A stretch of DNA of 64,000 bases from Gracilaria gracilis (taxonomy: Eukaryota > Rhodophyta > Florideophyceae > Gracilariales > Gracilariaceae), in the NCBI GenBank assembly GCA_030374805.1, contig JARGSG010000032.1:512492-576491 (forward strand), in the 5' to 3' direction. Numbering within the stretch: position 1 is the first letter of the stretch; the number at the start of each line of letters is the position of its first letter. Of the stretch, positions 11,106 to 21,955 are shown piece after piece. The notes below the pieces were generated by a model. The model ran no database searches and had not been told where the DNA came from. It saw nothing but the letters and a program-made list of their open reading frames with translations. A program made the position numbers and the translations under genes.

Positions 11106-11116
11106 GGCCCATAACC
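11106..11116 (-). promoter_or_regulatory. Copia primer-binding site, tRNA-iMet anticodon-loop type
   Basis: Directly after the 5' LTR the minus strand reads GGTTATGGGCC. Its complement GGCCCATAACC matches the anticodon stem-loop of initiator tRNA-Met (anticodon CAU). Drosophila copia and its relatives are primed by an internally cut initiator tRNA in this way, not by the tRNA 3' end. Confidence 0.7.
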
Positions 11117-11204
11117 TGTGAGAGGAAGGCACTAGCTGGACTTTACTTCGATCTCGCTTGTCGTGCGCCTAAGTATCTCTTGGCTCCTACTGTAATGTTT
11201 GACA
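11117..11204 (-). repeat. Copia 5' LTR (88 bp)
   Basis: Same ends as the 3' LTR (TGTCAAACATT ... CTCTCACA), but without the 45 bp between the 9-bp repeats. It is followed at once by the primer-binding site and preceded, on the outside, by the target duplication at 11205-11209. Confidence 0.85.
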
Positions 11205-11209
11205 TCCCG

Positions 11210-11485
11210 CGCGCCGTTGCTGGCCGCGCCGTCGACAGCTATATCTGTCATAGTTACAAAAGGCTCCACCAGAGCCGCACACGCGCTGCGCGAGCAACGC
11301 GTGTAAGAACGGTGCGTGCGCGAGCGGTGTAAGCCAGCGGGCGAAAGCGCCCCGCGCCTGCACCGCAGCGGCAGCGGCGGCAAAAAGCAGCGGCAGGAAG
11401 CAGCGGCAGCGTACCGCTTTTGTTAGAACGCACCCGGATCCCACTCACGCGCGCACGACAGCCGGCAGAGGCAAGCCGCTCGAGC
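11210..11485. other. GC-rich spacer upstream of the PPR remnant
   Basis: After removal of the copia element this DNA is continuous with 7171-7249 upstream of MoaA copy 2. It probably held a divergent promoter for MoaA and the PPR gene. It is rich in GCN triplets and has no recognisable gene. A stretch near 11300 (CGTGTAAGAACG) is shared with 3262-3273 upstream of MoaA copy 1. Confidence 0.35.
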
Positions 11486-12759
11486 ATGACCACCGCCGAG
11501 TTGTCGCATTCCGCACCGCTGCGCGCGTCGCGCGCGCCCATGCTGCGCGTGCCAAGCATCACGTCACCCATGCCTACCTCGGCCGCCGCCACCGCCACCG
11601 CTACCGCCGCTGCCACTGCCGCCGTCGCGACCGCGTGCTGGCGCGGAATGTGGCGCTGTTGGCGGAGCGTCTTGGCGAGAGGCATGCTCCCATCACGTCA
11701 CAGCTATGGTGCGAGGCGCTCAACGCTTGTCTGGCTGTGCGCAACGCCAACGAGGTGGCCGCCCTGCTGCTTCGTGCGTTGCACTCGCCACTGGCGCTGC
11801 GCTTGCACATTTCCAACTTTGTGCAGCCGTTGAAGGTCCTCGCGTCTATCTACAAATAGAACCTCTTCTTTCCGCTGCCGCGCAAAATGTGGCTGGTTGG
11901 CAAAGCCTTCGCTCCGAATTAGAAGCTCAATGTCGCTCTGGCCAATACTGCCGTTAACCGAAACAGGTGCTCTATCTCGCTCAAGTTCTTCCGCCTCATG
12001 TGCCACCACGGCATCTAAATGGCCTCCTTTTCTTACTCGGCTCTACTCAAATCCCACGCCCGCGCAAACAATGTTGTCGCTGTCTATTCTGCATTTGCTC
12101 AACTCAACCACAAACAACTCCCATTCGATTCTGTTTTGCTCAACTCTGCCGTCAATGCCCTTGTTCGATGCAATGATCTCGCTACCGCCATGCGTATGCT
12201 TGCTGACAACGCCAACAGACCACTGCTTTATGTAGCCAGGCACAACACTATGATCAAGGATTTCGCGCGTCGGGGGCTCGTCGCAAACGCTTTCGGTGCC
12301 CTAAACACAATGACCGCAGCGCAATGTTCTCCGAACCAAGTTACCAGAAATACCCTTCTTTCTGCTTGTGTTCAAGCGGGCGATATTGACCGCGCGTGGC
12401 GCCTCATTGACAACACCGAGCTTGTTTTGCTCCCTTTCAACCCCTCTCTCACTGCGTCCGTTATTTATTATTCATCTACTCCTCCCCACCGCGCTGATGT
12501 CAAGCAGGATGCTGTGTTCTCCATGCAGATTACCATTGCATTCACGTCTTTCATGTCTGGGCTTGCAGATGCCGGCAAGGTTGAGGAAGCATTAAAGCTC
12601 TTCACCTGAATGAAGGAAAACAACATTCCCCCTTCTTCCATTACGTATGCGTCTCTCATTTCGGCATGCTTCCGTTCGAAGGAAAACGATCGAGCCAGAC
12701 AACTCTTCCACTCATTTACTGAAAGCAACGTTACCTCGCTCGAAGCTCGTAATGCCTAA
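11486..12759 (+). pseudogene. Pentatricopeptide repeat (PPR) protein, disrupted
   Basis: PPR proteins bind organelle RNA with tandem 35-residue helical hairpins. A possible start at 11486 leads into an Ala/Thr-rich leader, but in another frame. From 11635 to 12759 one frame is open apart from TAG 11857-11859, TAG 11920-11922, TAA 12016-12018 and TGA 12607-12609. Repeats are visible as FRLMCHHGI-x-MASFSYSALLKSHA, FDSVLLNSAVNALVRCNDLATAMRML, RHNTMIKDFARRGLVANAF, NQVTRNTLLSACVQAGDIDRAWRLI, and VEEALKLFT-x-MKENNIPPSSITYA. Each stop falls where a PPR tolerates Gln, Arg or Lys. The 3' end converges on the fibrillin remnant, and coding may have run slightly past 12759. Confidence 0.8.
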
Positions 12760-12888
12760 ATGTTTGGGACTGGTTAACTGATGAGATCAGTGTCAAACTG
12801 CTCCGCAAGTGTCGGAGAAAAATATTGGCTGAACTAAAGGGCAAACGAAGCCATGATGCACTCAACAAGTTGGCCAGTTAACCAGAGT

Positions 12889-13806
12889 TCAGACCTGCCA
12901 GCGAGCAAATCTTCGATAGGCATGGGTGGAATCAGATTGATTCTGGGTGGTGTGTACTATAAGGCTTTTGCTCCAGAAGAGAAAGTTGTGTGGTTTACCA
13001 AATGTATTCTGCACTATGTATCTTCCTGATTGTTCTCTGCTGTTTTCCGGAAAACGGTCAAACATTTGACCCCGTGCTACGCAAAGGTCGTCATCGAGAT
13101 ACGTAATGCCAGCAATCCGAAAAGCGCGAAAGGTTTTCCAACTATCTGCTAACCAGCTGAGGAAACCACACTTCACATTTTCCGGGTCCCAGATTTGACG
13201 CTCTTCATTTGTCGCTCTCAGTCGCCCTTGTACTAGAACATCCAAGGAAACTTCGTTTCCTATGACGGAAAGTACGAACGTTACATGCTCCTCGAAGGTA
13301 CTCGTTCCATCTTCCAAGTCAATAGTTTGAGTAATGTCACCGACGGTGGCGTTCGGCAGTAAACGCTGAAGACCCGGGACGCCGCCAAAGTATCGAGTGA
13401 TGGCGCTGGAAGTATATGCTAGGCGCCATCGCCCAGACAGTCTCTGGACTCTTGTTGGAAACTGTGGTGGGTAATTGTCCTCAAGCATTTAGATTGCTTC
13501 CTCTACGTCAGCTTCTTCCGCAATCATTGTCTCGGCGTCTGGTTCAATGTCCGGTTTCCGATCCAAGCTTTGTAGCTTTGTGAAAAGCTTTTGTTTCATG
13601 TCCTACACCTCAGATTTAGAACGTGGTGCGTCTTTCTGTTGCACACAAACAAACCATGGCGCAATTGAAGGTCGTTGAAGATTACGCACAAAAGCAGATG
13701 TTTTGGTTGGGATGTGTTTTGTTTGTGGGATGCTTTGCTGGGGATGAAAAATCGGAAGCGTCGGAACAAACGCTGTCATTCGGGAAAGCGAAGTCCAGAA
13801 TGACAA
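12889..13806 (-). pseudogene. Plastid lipid-associated protein (PAP/fibrillin), disrupted
   Basis: Fibrillins bind lipids at plastoglobules and thylakoids and occur in plastid-bearing organisms. The single frame from 13806 to 12889 shows a hydrophobic, Ser/Thr/Pro leader with Phe residues (TAFVPTLPIF, TSAFVRNLQ) that could be a transit peptide. The helical entry segment KQKLFTKLQSLDRKPD follows, then the PAP core: LSGRWRLAYTSSAITRYFGG, PNATVGDITQTIDLEDG, TFVLSVIGNEVSLDV and a tail with ITYLDDDLCVARG. TAG at 13603-13605 and TAA at 13489-13491 interrupt it in frame. There is no frameshift. The region after the second stop (199 residues) could still make the lipid-binding core if started internally. 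Confidence 0.8.
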
Positions 13807-16603
13807 TGACGAAAGTCTTCGTCGCTGTGGATTTTTATTCCTTTCAAGTCTTTGGTTCCAATTCTCCCCAGTGGGATCAAGGAATGGGTGATGGATACCA
13901 GCGTACAGGATGAAGCCTGGATGCCCTTATCTTTTGAGATGCGTGTGGGAGGTGAGAGAGCTTTCTTTAGAGGGAGCGAAGAGGCTGGGTGCCAATGCTG
14001 ATGACCAAATCAACCTCGGAGCTGCCACTATCGGGGCCACTACTACTGTATCTCCAATTTCATGAATTTGATCCCGTATTGTTTTCGAAGTAGTGTACAC
14101 CACACAACCATCTCTTGCTCACTTGCGGATGACCTGAACAGCGCCAGTCTCTCCCGCCCTCTCCAACAATTTATTTCGTTTCCAAGATGGCAAAAAGACC
14201 CAAACTTGCATCTAGAGAGTGCCTTTCAGCGCTTTGACCGTCACAGAAAAACACGCTGCGGACACATTCCCAACACATCTTCGCCAATTTCAGTCACTAT
14301 TGATTCTTGGCTTTAGGCTATTCATTACACCTTCCTCTGAGACAGGGTAGCAGCATTTGGCGGGTGGCTATCGCAGTAGTACAACGAGAGAGATACCAAG
14401 GGTACGTTTGGTTACTTTCTAGGTGGCGCCCCCAAGAGGGGCCATAGTAGTAGCGTTTATAGTAGTTGCGTTAAGGGTTACCTTCAGTACAAAACTTGAT
14501 CTATAATATGCAGAACTGGGAACACTCTGGCCGAAATTGCTCCAATAAATTCTAACGGGCTGACAAAAAAATCCAGAGGCTCCAAACGCGATGGAATACC
14601 GTCCACGTTTTGGCCGGTTGGTTAATTTTGGCCTACGTCCGCCTATATCTTGACGCATTAGTAATATTTTTCTAATTCGCTCCTGTCGCCCTGGCCACCT
14701 ACAGGCCATGAAATGGCACCATTAAAACTTTTTTGGTTTAATTAAGTTCGGTTTTCGGCCATATTATGCCTGGAAGTACTGTTCGTAGGGAGTTGGCGCG
14801 TGGGAGGAGGGGGGATGGCAGGGCTTGCAAAGAGGCTGGAAGGTGGCGAACGCGTTGGAGTGGAGGCGTGGCGGCCGCCGGGCGTTTTGGACGCGCGCAT
14901 GGAGCCATGGCACATGCGGTTGTACCGGCCAGCGGTCCACTTTTGAAACGGCTGCGCGCGTCCTTTTTGGGCGCGCGTGGCACGAGCGTGCCGCTCACAG
15001 AAAGCGCCTTGGTGCCGCATGCGTGCCATGCACGCAGCTGGAACGCGTGCAGAAGATCCGTTTGGGGCTGTGGATCAGATTCTAGTGCTGGCAGTGGCTG
15101 TAAGCGCTTAGCGGTTGTCGGCGCTACGCGCAGAAGGAGGCACGAAGCGATTCAAAGTAGATCGCTTCGTGTGCAGGCCCGCGTGCGCGTAGTGCCCAAT
15201 TGTCGCAAGAGCGCCCGCGCTGGGCGCACTCGGCGCACTCGGCGCACTCGTGGCGCTTAACAGGGGCCTTAGCCCGTAGATAAGTGTCGGTGCACGCCGC
15301 GCGTAGCTGCTTGGCTGTGCAAAGCGCTGTGCTGCTATCTTAACGTTTCGTTACACCTCAAAAGGTTTGAGGGGCTCAAACGGAAGCTCTTGTTTGCCAA
15401 GTCCTCGCCTGCTCTCCCGCGCCGTGTGCTGCCAGTACATGTATCTACATATCACGCCGCCGCCTCTCTCCCGCCCCCCCCCTCTTCTACCCTCAGATCT
15501 CCGCCTCTTCTCGCGCAGCGCTTCCTCCTTCTGCCACGTCCGTCCCCCGCCCGCCCGCCCGCTCTCGCACTTGCCCCGCCTCGCATCCACGAGGCTCGCT
15601 GCTTCTAGGTCATGTGCACATGCATAATTATGCTGCCAATGCACTTCCCCAACAGCAACACCGCTCAGTGCGTCGTGTATACTGTCACACTTTTTCCGTC
15701 CTCGTTGCCTACTTGTTAAACCTCGATCCCTTTTTGCCTCGTACTCCGTCACTGCAAAACCATGAGCTCACGCGTTTTGGCCACGGTTTCCCATATCATC
15801 ATCATCATCGTGATCATAACGAACCGTCACCAGCGGCGCTGCGTTTCTTCTGATGTGTATTAGCCTGCTTTCCACCCATCACCATCATGAGCTTCTCCTT
15901 TCAAACACTTCACCTGCTCTGCCTGCTGTCGCTGCATTGTTGTGATTCCCACTTTTTCGCCAGCCAGACGCTCCTGTGCCAACTACTTCCGCATTCGCCT
16001 CTCACGTGGGGCGAACGTTACCTTCGTATAATTTTAATTCTCATTGCCTTAACTTATGTTTGCCCTGGTGCCAAACAATACTGTACAGCAAAAGATCGGT
16101 CCACGTCATATTAATCCGCAAACATAATTTCCACCTTATCCTCTCTCCGCTTGTATTCTTGAAAGATCTTAATCGCGTGTAACAGAATACAGCGAACGAA
16201 GGTGACCTCACCAGCTTCGTGAATCATCAAAGCTTGTCCTTCGGAGCCAACCGGCCTTATCACGTCAGTGCTATTCATCGTTCCCAGTACCAACGGTACC
16301 AGTCCCGCTTGCTTTGAGCAGTGATTACAATACAGTAGTTGCCGAGTATGTATCACGCATCAGAGAATCATGTGTGCAGCCCATGGCTTCCACCCTCAAT
16401 CATATGCATTCTCTTGCCCTATGTCACCATCGTTACCGAGCCTAACTTGGCACGAAGGAAGCAATTGCATTGCTACTTCAGTTTCAAATTTACATCATGT
16501 GTTTGCTCTGTACACTACTCTTCATGAAAGCTAGCGTGTCATGCGCCAACCAGAGTATCCTGGCTGGCTCAATCTCTCAGCGTCTAGATACAGTATCTAG
16601 TAG
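13807..16603. other. Intergenic DNA without a recognisable gene
   Basis: No domain was found on either strand. Contents: AT-leaning unique DNA to about 14750; a GC-rich part 14766-15260 with an Arg/Ala-rich frame that looks like a base-composition artefact; three tandem copies of GGCGCACTC at 15222-15250; a pyrimidine-rich tract at 15460-15590; and a CAT-repeat near 15795. The region separates the fibrillin remnant from the 3' end of PAN2. Confidence 0.4.
15141..15171. repeat. Perfect 11-bp inverted repeat
   Basis: CACGAAGCGAT and ATCGCTTCGTG are separated by nine bases. It is isolated from any gene I can recognise. Function unknown. Confidence 0.6.
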
Positions 16604-19600
16604 CTACTGTGGAATCAAGAAAGTGTCATCAGGGTCAGCTTTCCATCCATGAGCATATCCGTAAGCATACAAATCCTTGAGGGTTCGTTCAAATCGAACG
16701 TCCCCATCTTCACCTTCTTTCAGCGTCAGATACACATCGTATAAACGAAGTGCTGCGTCCGAGTCTTCTATCGAATCGTGCGTGGCAGATTGAATATCGC
16801 CCCCAAGTAAGGCATTGCTCAGAAAGTGGAGTCCCAGCAAGCGTTTGTTCTTCACACGGAATAACGTCACTGTATCAGTAACTTGGTTAAGAGGAACCAC
16901 GAAATTGATGATGCGGAAATCTGATTTCAACCCATGTCCAACAAATATGCAGCCGGCGTCAACCAAATAACGTAATCGTTTGTAGACACTCTTCAAACTG
17001 CTCACTTTGTGGGGCGACCTCGTTGCGTCAAGATCTCCTTCAGACAAACCTGAAAACCTCGTAAGGTAATCCAGGACAAGTTCTCGTACAGCAACATAAT
17101 CATCGATCAGTGCAAACCCTTTCAACCTTCCGTATCCACGAATGACAGAGACACGAGCCAGTGCCATTCGAGCCGGTATAACTATTTGTCTTGTCCCGTC
17201 CCCAAAGATTTCAGCCTCATCACGAGAAACCATGACAAATTCGCAATCGAGGGCAAGCACAGTTCCTTTTCCGGGACCTTCTTCGTCCGGTCGGAGACCA
17301 ATTGCTGCATTATGGGGTTCCTCGCCAATGACTTCTCGCACGTCGACTGCAGTATCGTCGATTTCCATCTTCACACGATTGTTAATATCTCTGCGCACGT
17401 ACGAAATGACGCAAGGTCTCTTCCAAAACTTATGGAATGCTGCCACTTCGTCGAAACCCTCACATGGAGCGATCACAAAATCATTGAAGCACCACCACTC
17501 AGCATCGACATGCTTTGCATCAAGTTTTGACTGTTCGCTTTTCTCTCCTCGATTGTTTCCAGTTGCAGAATAAATGCTGGGGACGTGGATATATTCGACG
17601 AGGTGTCCGACGACGTTTCTGGTGCTGCTTCCGTCGTTCACACTCATGGCTTCGAGATCTTGAGAAGTTGGGGGGACTAGTGCAACAACAAATGGCAAGT
17701 CATACTCAGCTATAAGATTCCTAGTGTCGCTAAAGCTTCCTTCAATTGCATCGTATCCAAGAGAACTCTTTCTACATGAAGCCCGACTATCGATTTCCGT
17801 TACAGAAATACCGTCCGTGAGCTCTAATCGCATTGACTGCACTACCTTCTTCTCTTCTTGCATCGCTTTTGCGGCAATCCCGTCCAGAATTGGGGATGCA
17901 TTACTTGGACTTCGGACCGGGTAATGGCTTACACCCATATCAAACCACCACTCACTATAACCACTAGTCTTGGTATTGCAACCGAGTAATAACACATTCG
18001 GTAGACTTCGAAGTTCACGATTCTGTGTCATAGACTCAAATTGCCCACTCGCTTCACAAAAAGTCCGCGTTGCTTCCCCTCCATGGTGGAGACTATGCTC
18101 CAAAAGCTTGCAGAATGAGGTATTCCTGGGAACGTTATAGGTTAGGGAATGCTGGAAAGGTTTTGCAACCCTTTCTCAGTCTGTCTTGCTGCCCATAAAT
18201 GTCCCATGGGACCGGGTTTCTGCTTCAAATACAGAAAGCACCGTACTTTCCACCTCCATTCCTTCGTCCTTGTGCAGCTGTTCTAGAAGGTAGCGAGTAA
18301 AGTTCTCAATCCTTTGCAAGAGACGGAGGGCATGAGCACCATCCAATAAACCAAGAGCTCCCGCGTTCACCATGGTCATAAAAGCTCGCGTGAAGTTACC
18401 AGCTTCACAAGCCATCCCAGCACCGCCCAAATCGAACATATGGAAAAGAAAACTAAGTTCGCATGATATAAACCAATCTCGATGACAAGAATGATTACCA
18501 ATTGCAGTCCGCACTGGAGGACAAAAGTACAATGCTTGCACTGCAGGTTTTACATACACATTCGGTAACGCATTCTCGAGATCGCAAAAGCGTGGACTGG
18601 TATTGTACTTGAGAAAATCAAAACCCTCTATACTCTCCCACGCCACAAGATCCCTTTCCACGTACTTCGATCGTTCAGCTGGTTTAGAGAGGTCTATTCT
18701 GTTAGCACTGTTGCTTGGTTTGCCCGTAGGTAAGCTTGATCCTCTCTCCCCTTGGAGGCGGTATTTGCGCTTCGTGGTTCGTACTATCGGAGGCCTCCTG
18801 TGACCAGACTCAGAGTTTCGAACAAACGAAGGAGGTGCCTGAGAGTAAGCGACATACCTATGCTGTTGAGCGACGTCAAGAAATTCGTCACTGATTTGCA
18901 ATGGGAAGCGGGCGAATGGCTCGCGAGCGTACAAATCGTTCGTAGTAACTACACCTTTTGAGGTTCGCGTTGCGTATAGTTCCCCGCGTTTTCGGCGTTG
19001 TGGTTGATTTGAAACAGAGGTGAACAATTCTTCTGTAAGATACTCGCATTCAAACTCTGGCATGGCGCACTTCGGAATTGTGCCACCAATGTCCAGATTA
19101 ATGAAATCATCCATGTGGATCGACGGAGTTGGGGGCTCCGGATTTACAGGTGTGGTCCAAACGGGTTCTGACGATGAATTCATCTTCACAGACTCTGAGG
19201 ACGACCACTGGTGAACAAATCTACCTGAATCACCCAGAACAAGAAGCCCTTGTGATGAGACGACCATCGCAGTGAACACGTCTGATCCGGCATCCAGATG
19301 AATCTCATCACACAAAGGATATGCCGGTTCCCTGCTGGTGACAGTGGATATATCCAGAAGCTGCATCACGCCGTGCGGAGAAAGCATCCACAAAGCACCG
19401 TCGGTATTGTAAATTTGTGAAGTCGCATGGTCGAATGCTATAAACATGGGAGGAGCGGAAAAGAAGACATATGGGAGAGGATTTTGTACGGCGCGAATGT
19501 AATAAAGCTTGACGGTTTGTTCCAGATAAGGCACTCCTCCCCTCGTTCCAAGCCCAGTGGCAGCCAAATAGTAGCCACTGGAGGCAATTGAAGTGGTAGC

Positions 19601-20308
19601 CCCAGCAAAAGCAGCAATGGCATTCACTTCACGCATAGACGAAGGATCACACAAAGAGATGCGACCTGTGGAAGTGGAGAACACAGCAAGGCTGGAGGCA
19701 GCTTGCGGAGCAGTCCAAACCGCTGCAGTGACACCGGTAGCGCCGCGTAAGGTAGCTTGTCTCAGAATTCGCTGTTGTTGTACGTCGACAACAGCTAGCA
19801 TTCGAGACTCACCTTCAAAGCATACGTAATCGTCGCTCACTGGGTTAAGTGCCAGCGCTTTGGCGTTTCTGATAGTATCGGCGCGAATTGAAGCCGCAAG
19901 CACACCGCCGCGCTTAACGACGGCCAGACCACAGCTACCTGCAGCCAGCACACAAGCGCTAGATACAACGATATCTGACACGTCTCCGTGATTTGATGGG
20001 TCCGATGAGGGTTCGCCGACGTACGTAAAGACAATGCGTGCCATGGCCGGTGCTTGGTGGGCATGTAGCATGCCGGAGGCGGTGGCGGCCCATATGAGCT
20101 CCTTAACCGGGTCGCAGGCGAGGGCGCGGATGGGGTCTGTGTGCGAATTTGGATGGCCAACCTGAGTACAACTATGCTCATACCAGCCATGGGGAGGCCT
20201 ATGCTCGGCGGCGCCGTCATAATAGTACTGTTCGGCTTCGGAGTAGACGGGAGGCGCCTGGGCCTCATCGGCGGGTGGTGACCTGGGGGGTACGAACTGA
20301 GAATTCAT
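16604..20308 (-). pseudogene. PAN2: PAN2, catalytic subunit of the PAN2-PAN3 poly(A) nuclease, with one in-frame TGA
   Basis: PAN2 trims mRNA poly(A) tails as part of PAN2-PAN3. The frame from ATG 20308 encodes 710 residues, stops at TGA 18176-18178, and continues in the same frame for about 520 residues to 16604. The total of about 1,230 is close to the usual length. N-terminal third: WD40-like repeats (DPIRALACDPVKELIWAATA; LLDISTV). Middle: catalytically dead UCH-like domain, including YVKPAVQALYFCPPVR and FLFHMFDLGGAGMACEAGNF. C-terminus: DEDDh exonuclease with ALDCEFV, IFVGHGLKSDF and the HDSIEDSDAAL segment, so all acidic residues and His are present. It is intronless. Everything else looks intact, so the TGA could be a recent mutation, readthrough or a sequencing error. 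Confidence 0.9.
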
Positions 20309-20749
20309 CGCTCCATGTGGTGGTTGCTACGAGGCTCGGAGATAAAAGGAGGTCGGGAAATGGAACGGGAGACGTTCCCCAGGGAACTTTGCGAGTGGAT
20401 CGGAGATGGAATGTGGCCCGTTGCGAAGCGCCGCCTTGAAGTGGAGAGAAGGTGTGCCCGCCATAAATGGCCGAAATAAAGCCATTGCCTCTACTTCTGG
20501 GTTGTACTGCGTCCTCATTCAGGAGGGTACGAAATTATGACCCAATCTCGAACTAATTGCGATGCATTGAATAGAATTGGAGATCTTGCCACCTGCGTAA
20601 TGGTCACACGACGCCCATATTTGGACACCCCCATAGTTTTTTGGAATAAATTGAGGCGCAATCTCGGCCATATGTAGCCCAGAATCAATGTTCATAGGGT
20701 GAGGCAAAGTGTTCGTTGCAAGCCTTGATGATACCGTGTACAGCAAAAG
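20309..20749. other. Upstream region of PAN2
   Basis: This non-coding stretch lies before the PAN2 start and should hold its promoter. I see no clear TATA box or repeat, and the frame at 20519-20746 on the minus strand has no recognisable domain. Confidence 0.3.
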
Positions 20750-21262
20750 TTGTTACAAGAATCGGTTTCTACGGAGACGCACGAGAATGGTGAAGAAATA
20801 CACGTTATGACGCAAGCACCGGATAATCTGGCAAAACCAACCGTATTCTCTTCTCCTCCAGGTGATTCCTTACGGAAGAGGTTGTGGCGGCAGTTTTCAA
20901 AACATCGAGGCAGAGAGAATGAGAACCAGCAAAAGAGGTACAGGATTCATCGTGATAGCGAACCATCGGGTCTTGGAAGAAGAAGCGCCTCCAAAAGCGA
21001 CGTGTTTAATATGCCGAGAACACTAAAAAAAAGAAAACAAAAGCTTCAAACCGTTCTTCTGAAAGCCGTTGTAGCAGAGGGCCAGCCCGTTCAGACGAGA
21101 TATCACCCTCAAATGTGCCTAGTACGCATGAAAACGGTTCAAGCAAGAGCGCAAGTATGTCACCCTACAATGGAACGTCAGGTGTGGTCAGTTGAGAAGA
21201 GAGCTTGGCTCTTGATGCCGAGATATCAAGCTCTTTTCGGACGCCGTCAGATGAGACTCTAG
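20750..21262 (+). CDS. Unassigned open frame, possibly a broken gene
   Basis: A 170-residue basic frame with no domain I recognise (Lys/Arg/Gln-rich middle). An overlapping frame at 21205-21483 continues in a different register with a plausible composition (KYINVEHDQYIYELHVGERV). The minus strand carries a 127-residue frame at 21305-21688. The gypsy element inserted just right of this at 21707. I cannot tell which, if any, was a real gene. Confidence 0.25.
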   Translation: MLQESVSTETHENGEEIHVMTQAPDNLAKPTVFSSPPGDSLRKRLWRQFSKHRGRENENQQKRYRIHRDSEPSGLGRRSASKSDVFNMPRTLKKRKQKLQTVLLKAVVAEGQPVQTRYHPQMCLVRMKTVQARAQVCHPTMERQVWSVEKRAWLLMPRYQALFGRRQMRL

Positions 21263-21706
21263 AGAGCAGGAAGACCACCGGCAGAAGCAACAACCACAAA
21301 TATATCAATGTGGAGCATGACCAATACATATACGAATTGCATGTGGGAGAAAGGGTTGTACGAGTGTACAATCACCTTTTAAGGCCCCTCCAAGGCAGGC
21401 CACCATCCGATGCCATTCGGATTCGTGTCGCACATGATTCCGACAGTGCTCCACTTGTAGAAACGTCAGAAATCCACAACTAATATCACAGTCCCTTCCA
21501 CGAGCTTCTACATCATCATCAAGTTCAAAGGGCTCAAAACGTGGCATTAAGTGCCCAGGAAAGTCCATCCCACCACCAAATACAGCCCAGAATAGTGCGG
21601 TACAGCTGAAATCGAATACATAAATATGTCTTACCTTTGCAGCCTTAAAATCTCCAGTTGTTTCTCTTCGATGTTTGAAACTGTTCATCCTCTTTAAACG
21701 CGTACC

Positions 21707-21955
21707 TGTAACCAGACCAAGTAGGTAGACTTGGGAAAAAGAGGTTCGATGCCCTCAAGTTTTACTGAGGGCGGTGAGAAACTATCTTAAGTACTGTAGT
21801 GGTTCTACCAAACCACCAGCTACGAGTAGAATGATAACTGCGTAGGGTGCTTTTACAATTCAGGTACTTGTGTCTGAAGTGGGGAAGACCGTTTTGAGTC
21901 CCAACAGCAGCCTCTACGCCTACTGCGTAGCCTGCAGATGCCCAAAGGGGCTACC
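21707..21955 (-). repeat. Gypsy 3' LTR
   Basis: 249 bp, paired with 26790-27038. The pol stop codon TAG (minus strand, 21953-21951) lies within its first bases. A purine tract abuts it on the inner side. Confidence 0.9.

Larger units (their letters stand above)
7255..11204 (-). mobile_element. Ty1/copia retrotransposon with short LTRs, integrase-deleted
   Basis: The element is bounded by direct repeats 7255-7387 and 11117-11204 and coded on the minus strand. The 5-bp duplication TCCCG lies at 7250-7254 and 11205-11209. Joining the flanks restores GC-rich DNA between MoaA copy 2 and the PPR remnant. Internally it has gag and protease in one frame and the end of integrase, RT and RNase H in another, the gene order of Pseudoviridae. 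The catalytic core of integrase is missing and RNase H has two TAA codons, so it cannot move on its own. The 86 bp shared by the LTRs at 7255-7340/11117-11202 look identical, which suggests a fairly recent insertion. Confidence 0.9.

Noticed and set aside
14766..15260. 164-residue Arg/Ala-rich protein
   Set aside because: It looks like a composition effect of GC-rich DNA; overlapping frames of similar length exist on both strands.
11857..18178. Reassigned stop codons (alternative genetic code)
   Set aside because: All three stops occur in frame, at positions expecting different residues (Cys, Trp, Gly, Gln or Arg). They are rare in long frames, so reassignment does not fit.
18104..18178. Intron hiding the PAN2 TGA
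   Set aside because: A CTAAC and CAG acceptor are present on the minus strand, but the sequence between the TGA and the acceptor still matches PAN2 protein, and no good donor precedes the stop.
21612..21640. 29-bp mini-intron GTAAGA...TTTCAG on the minus strand
   Set aside because: The ends are good, but it is shorter than any usual spliceosomal intron, and neither flanking frame gives a recognisable protein.
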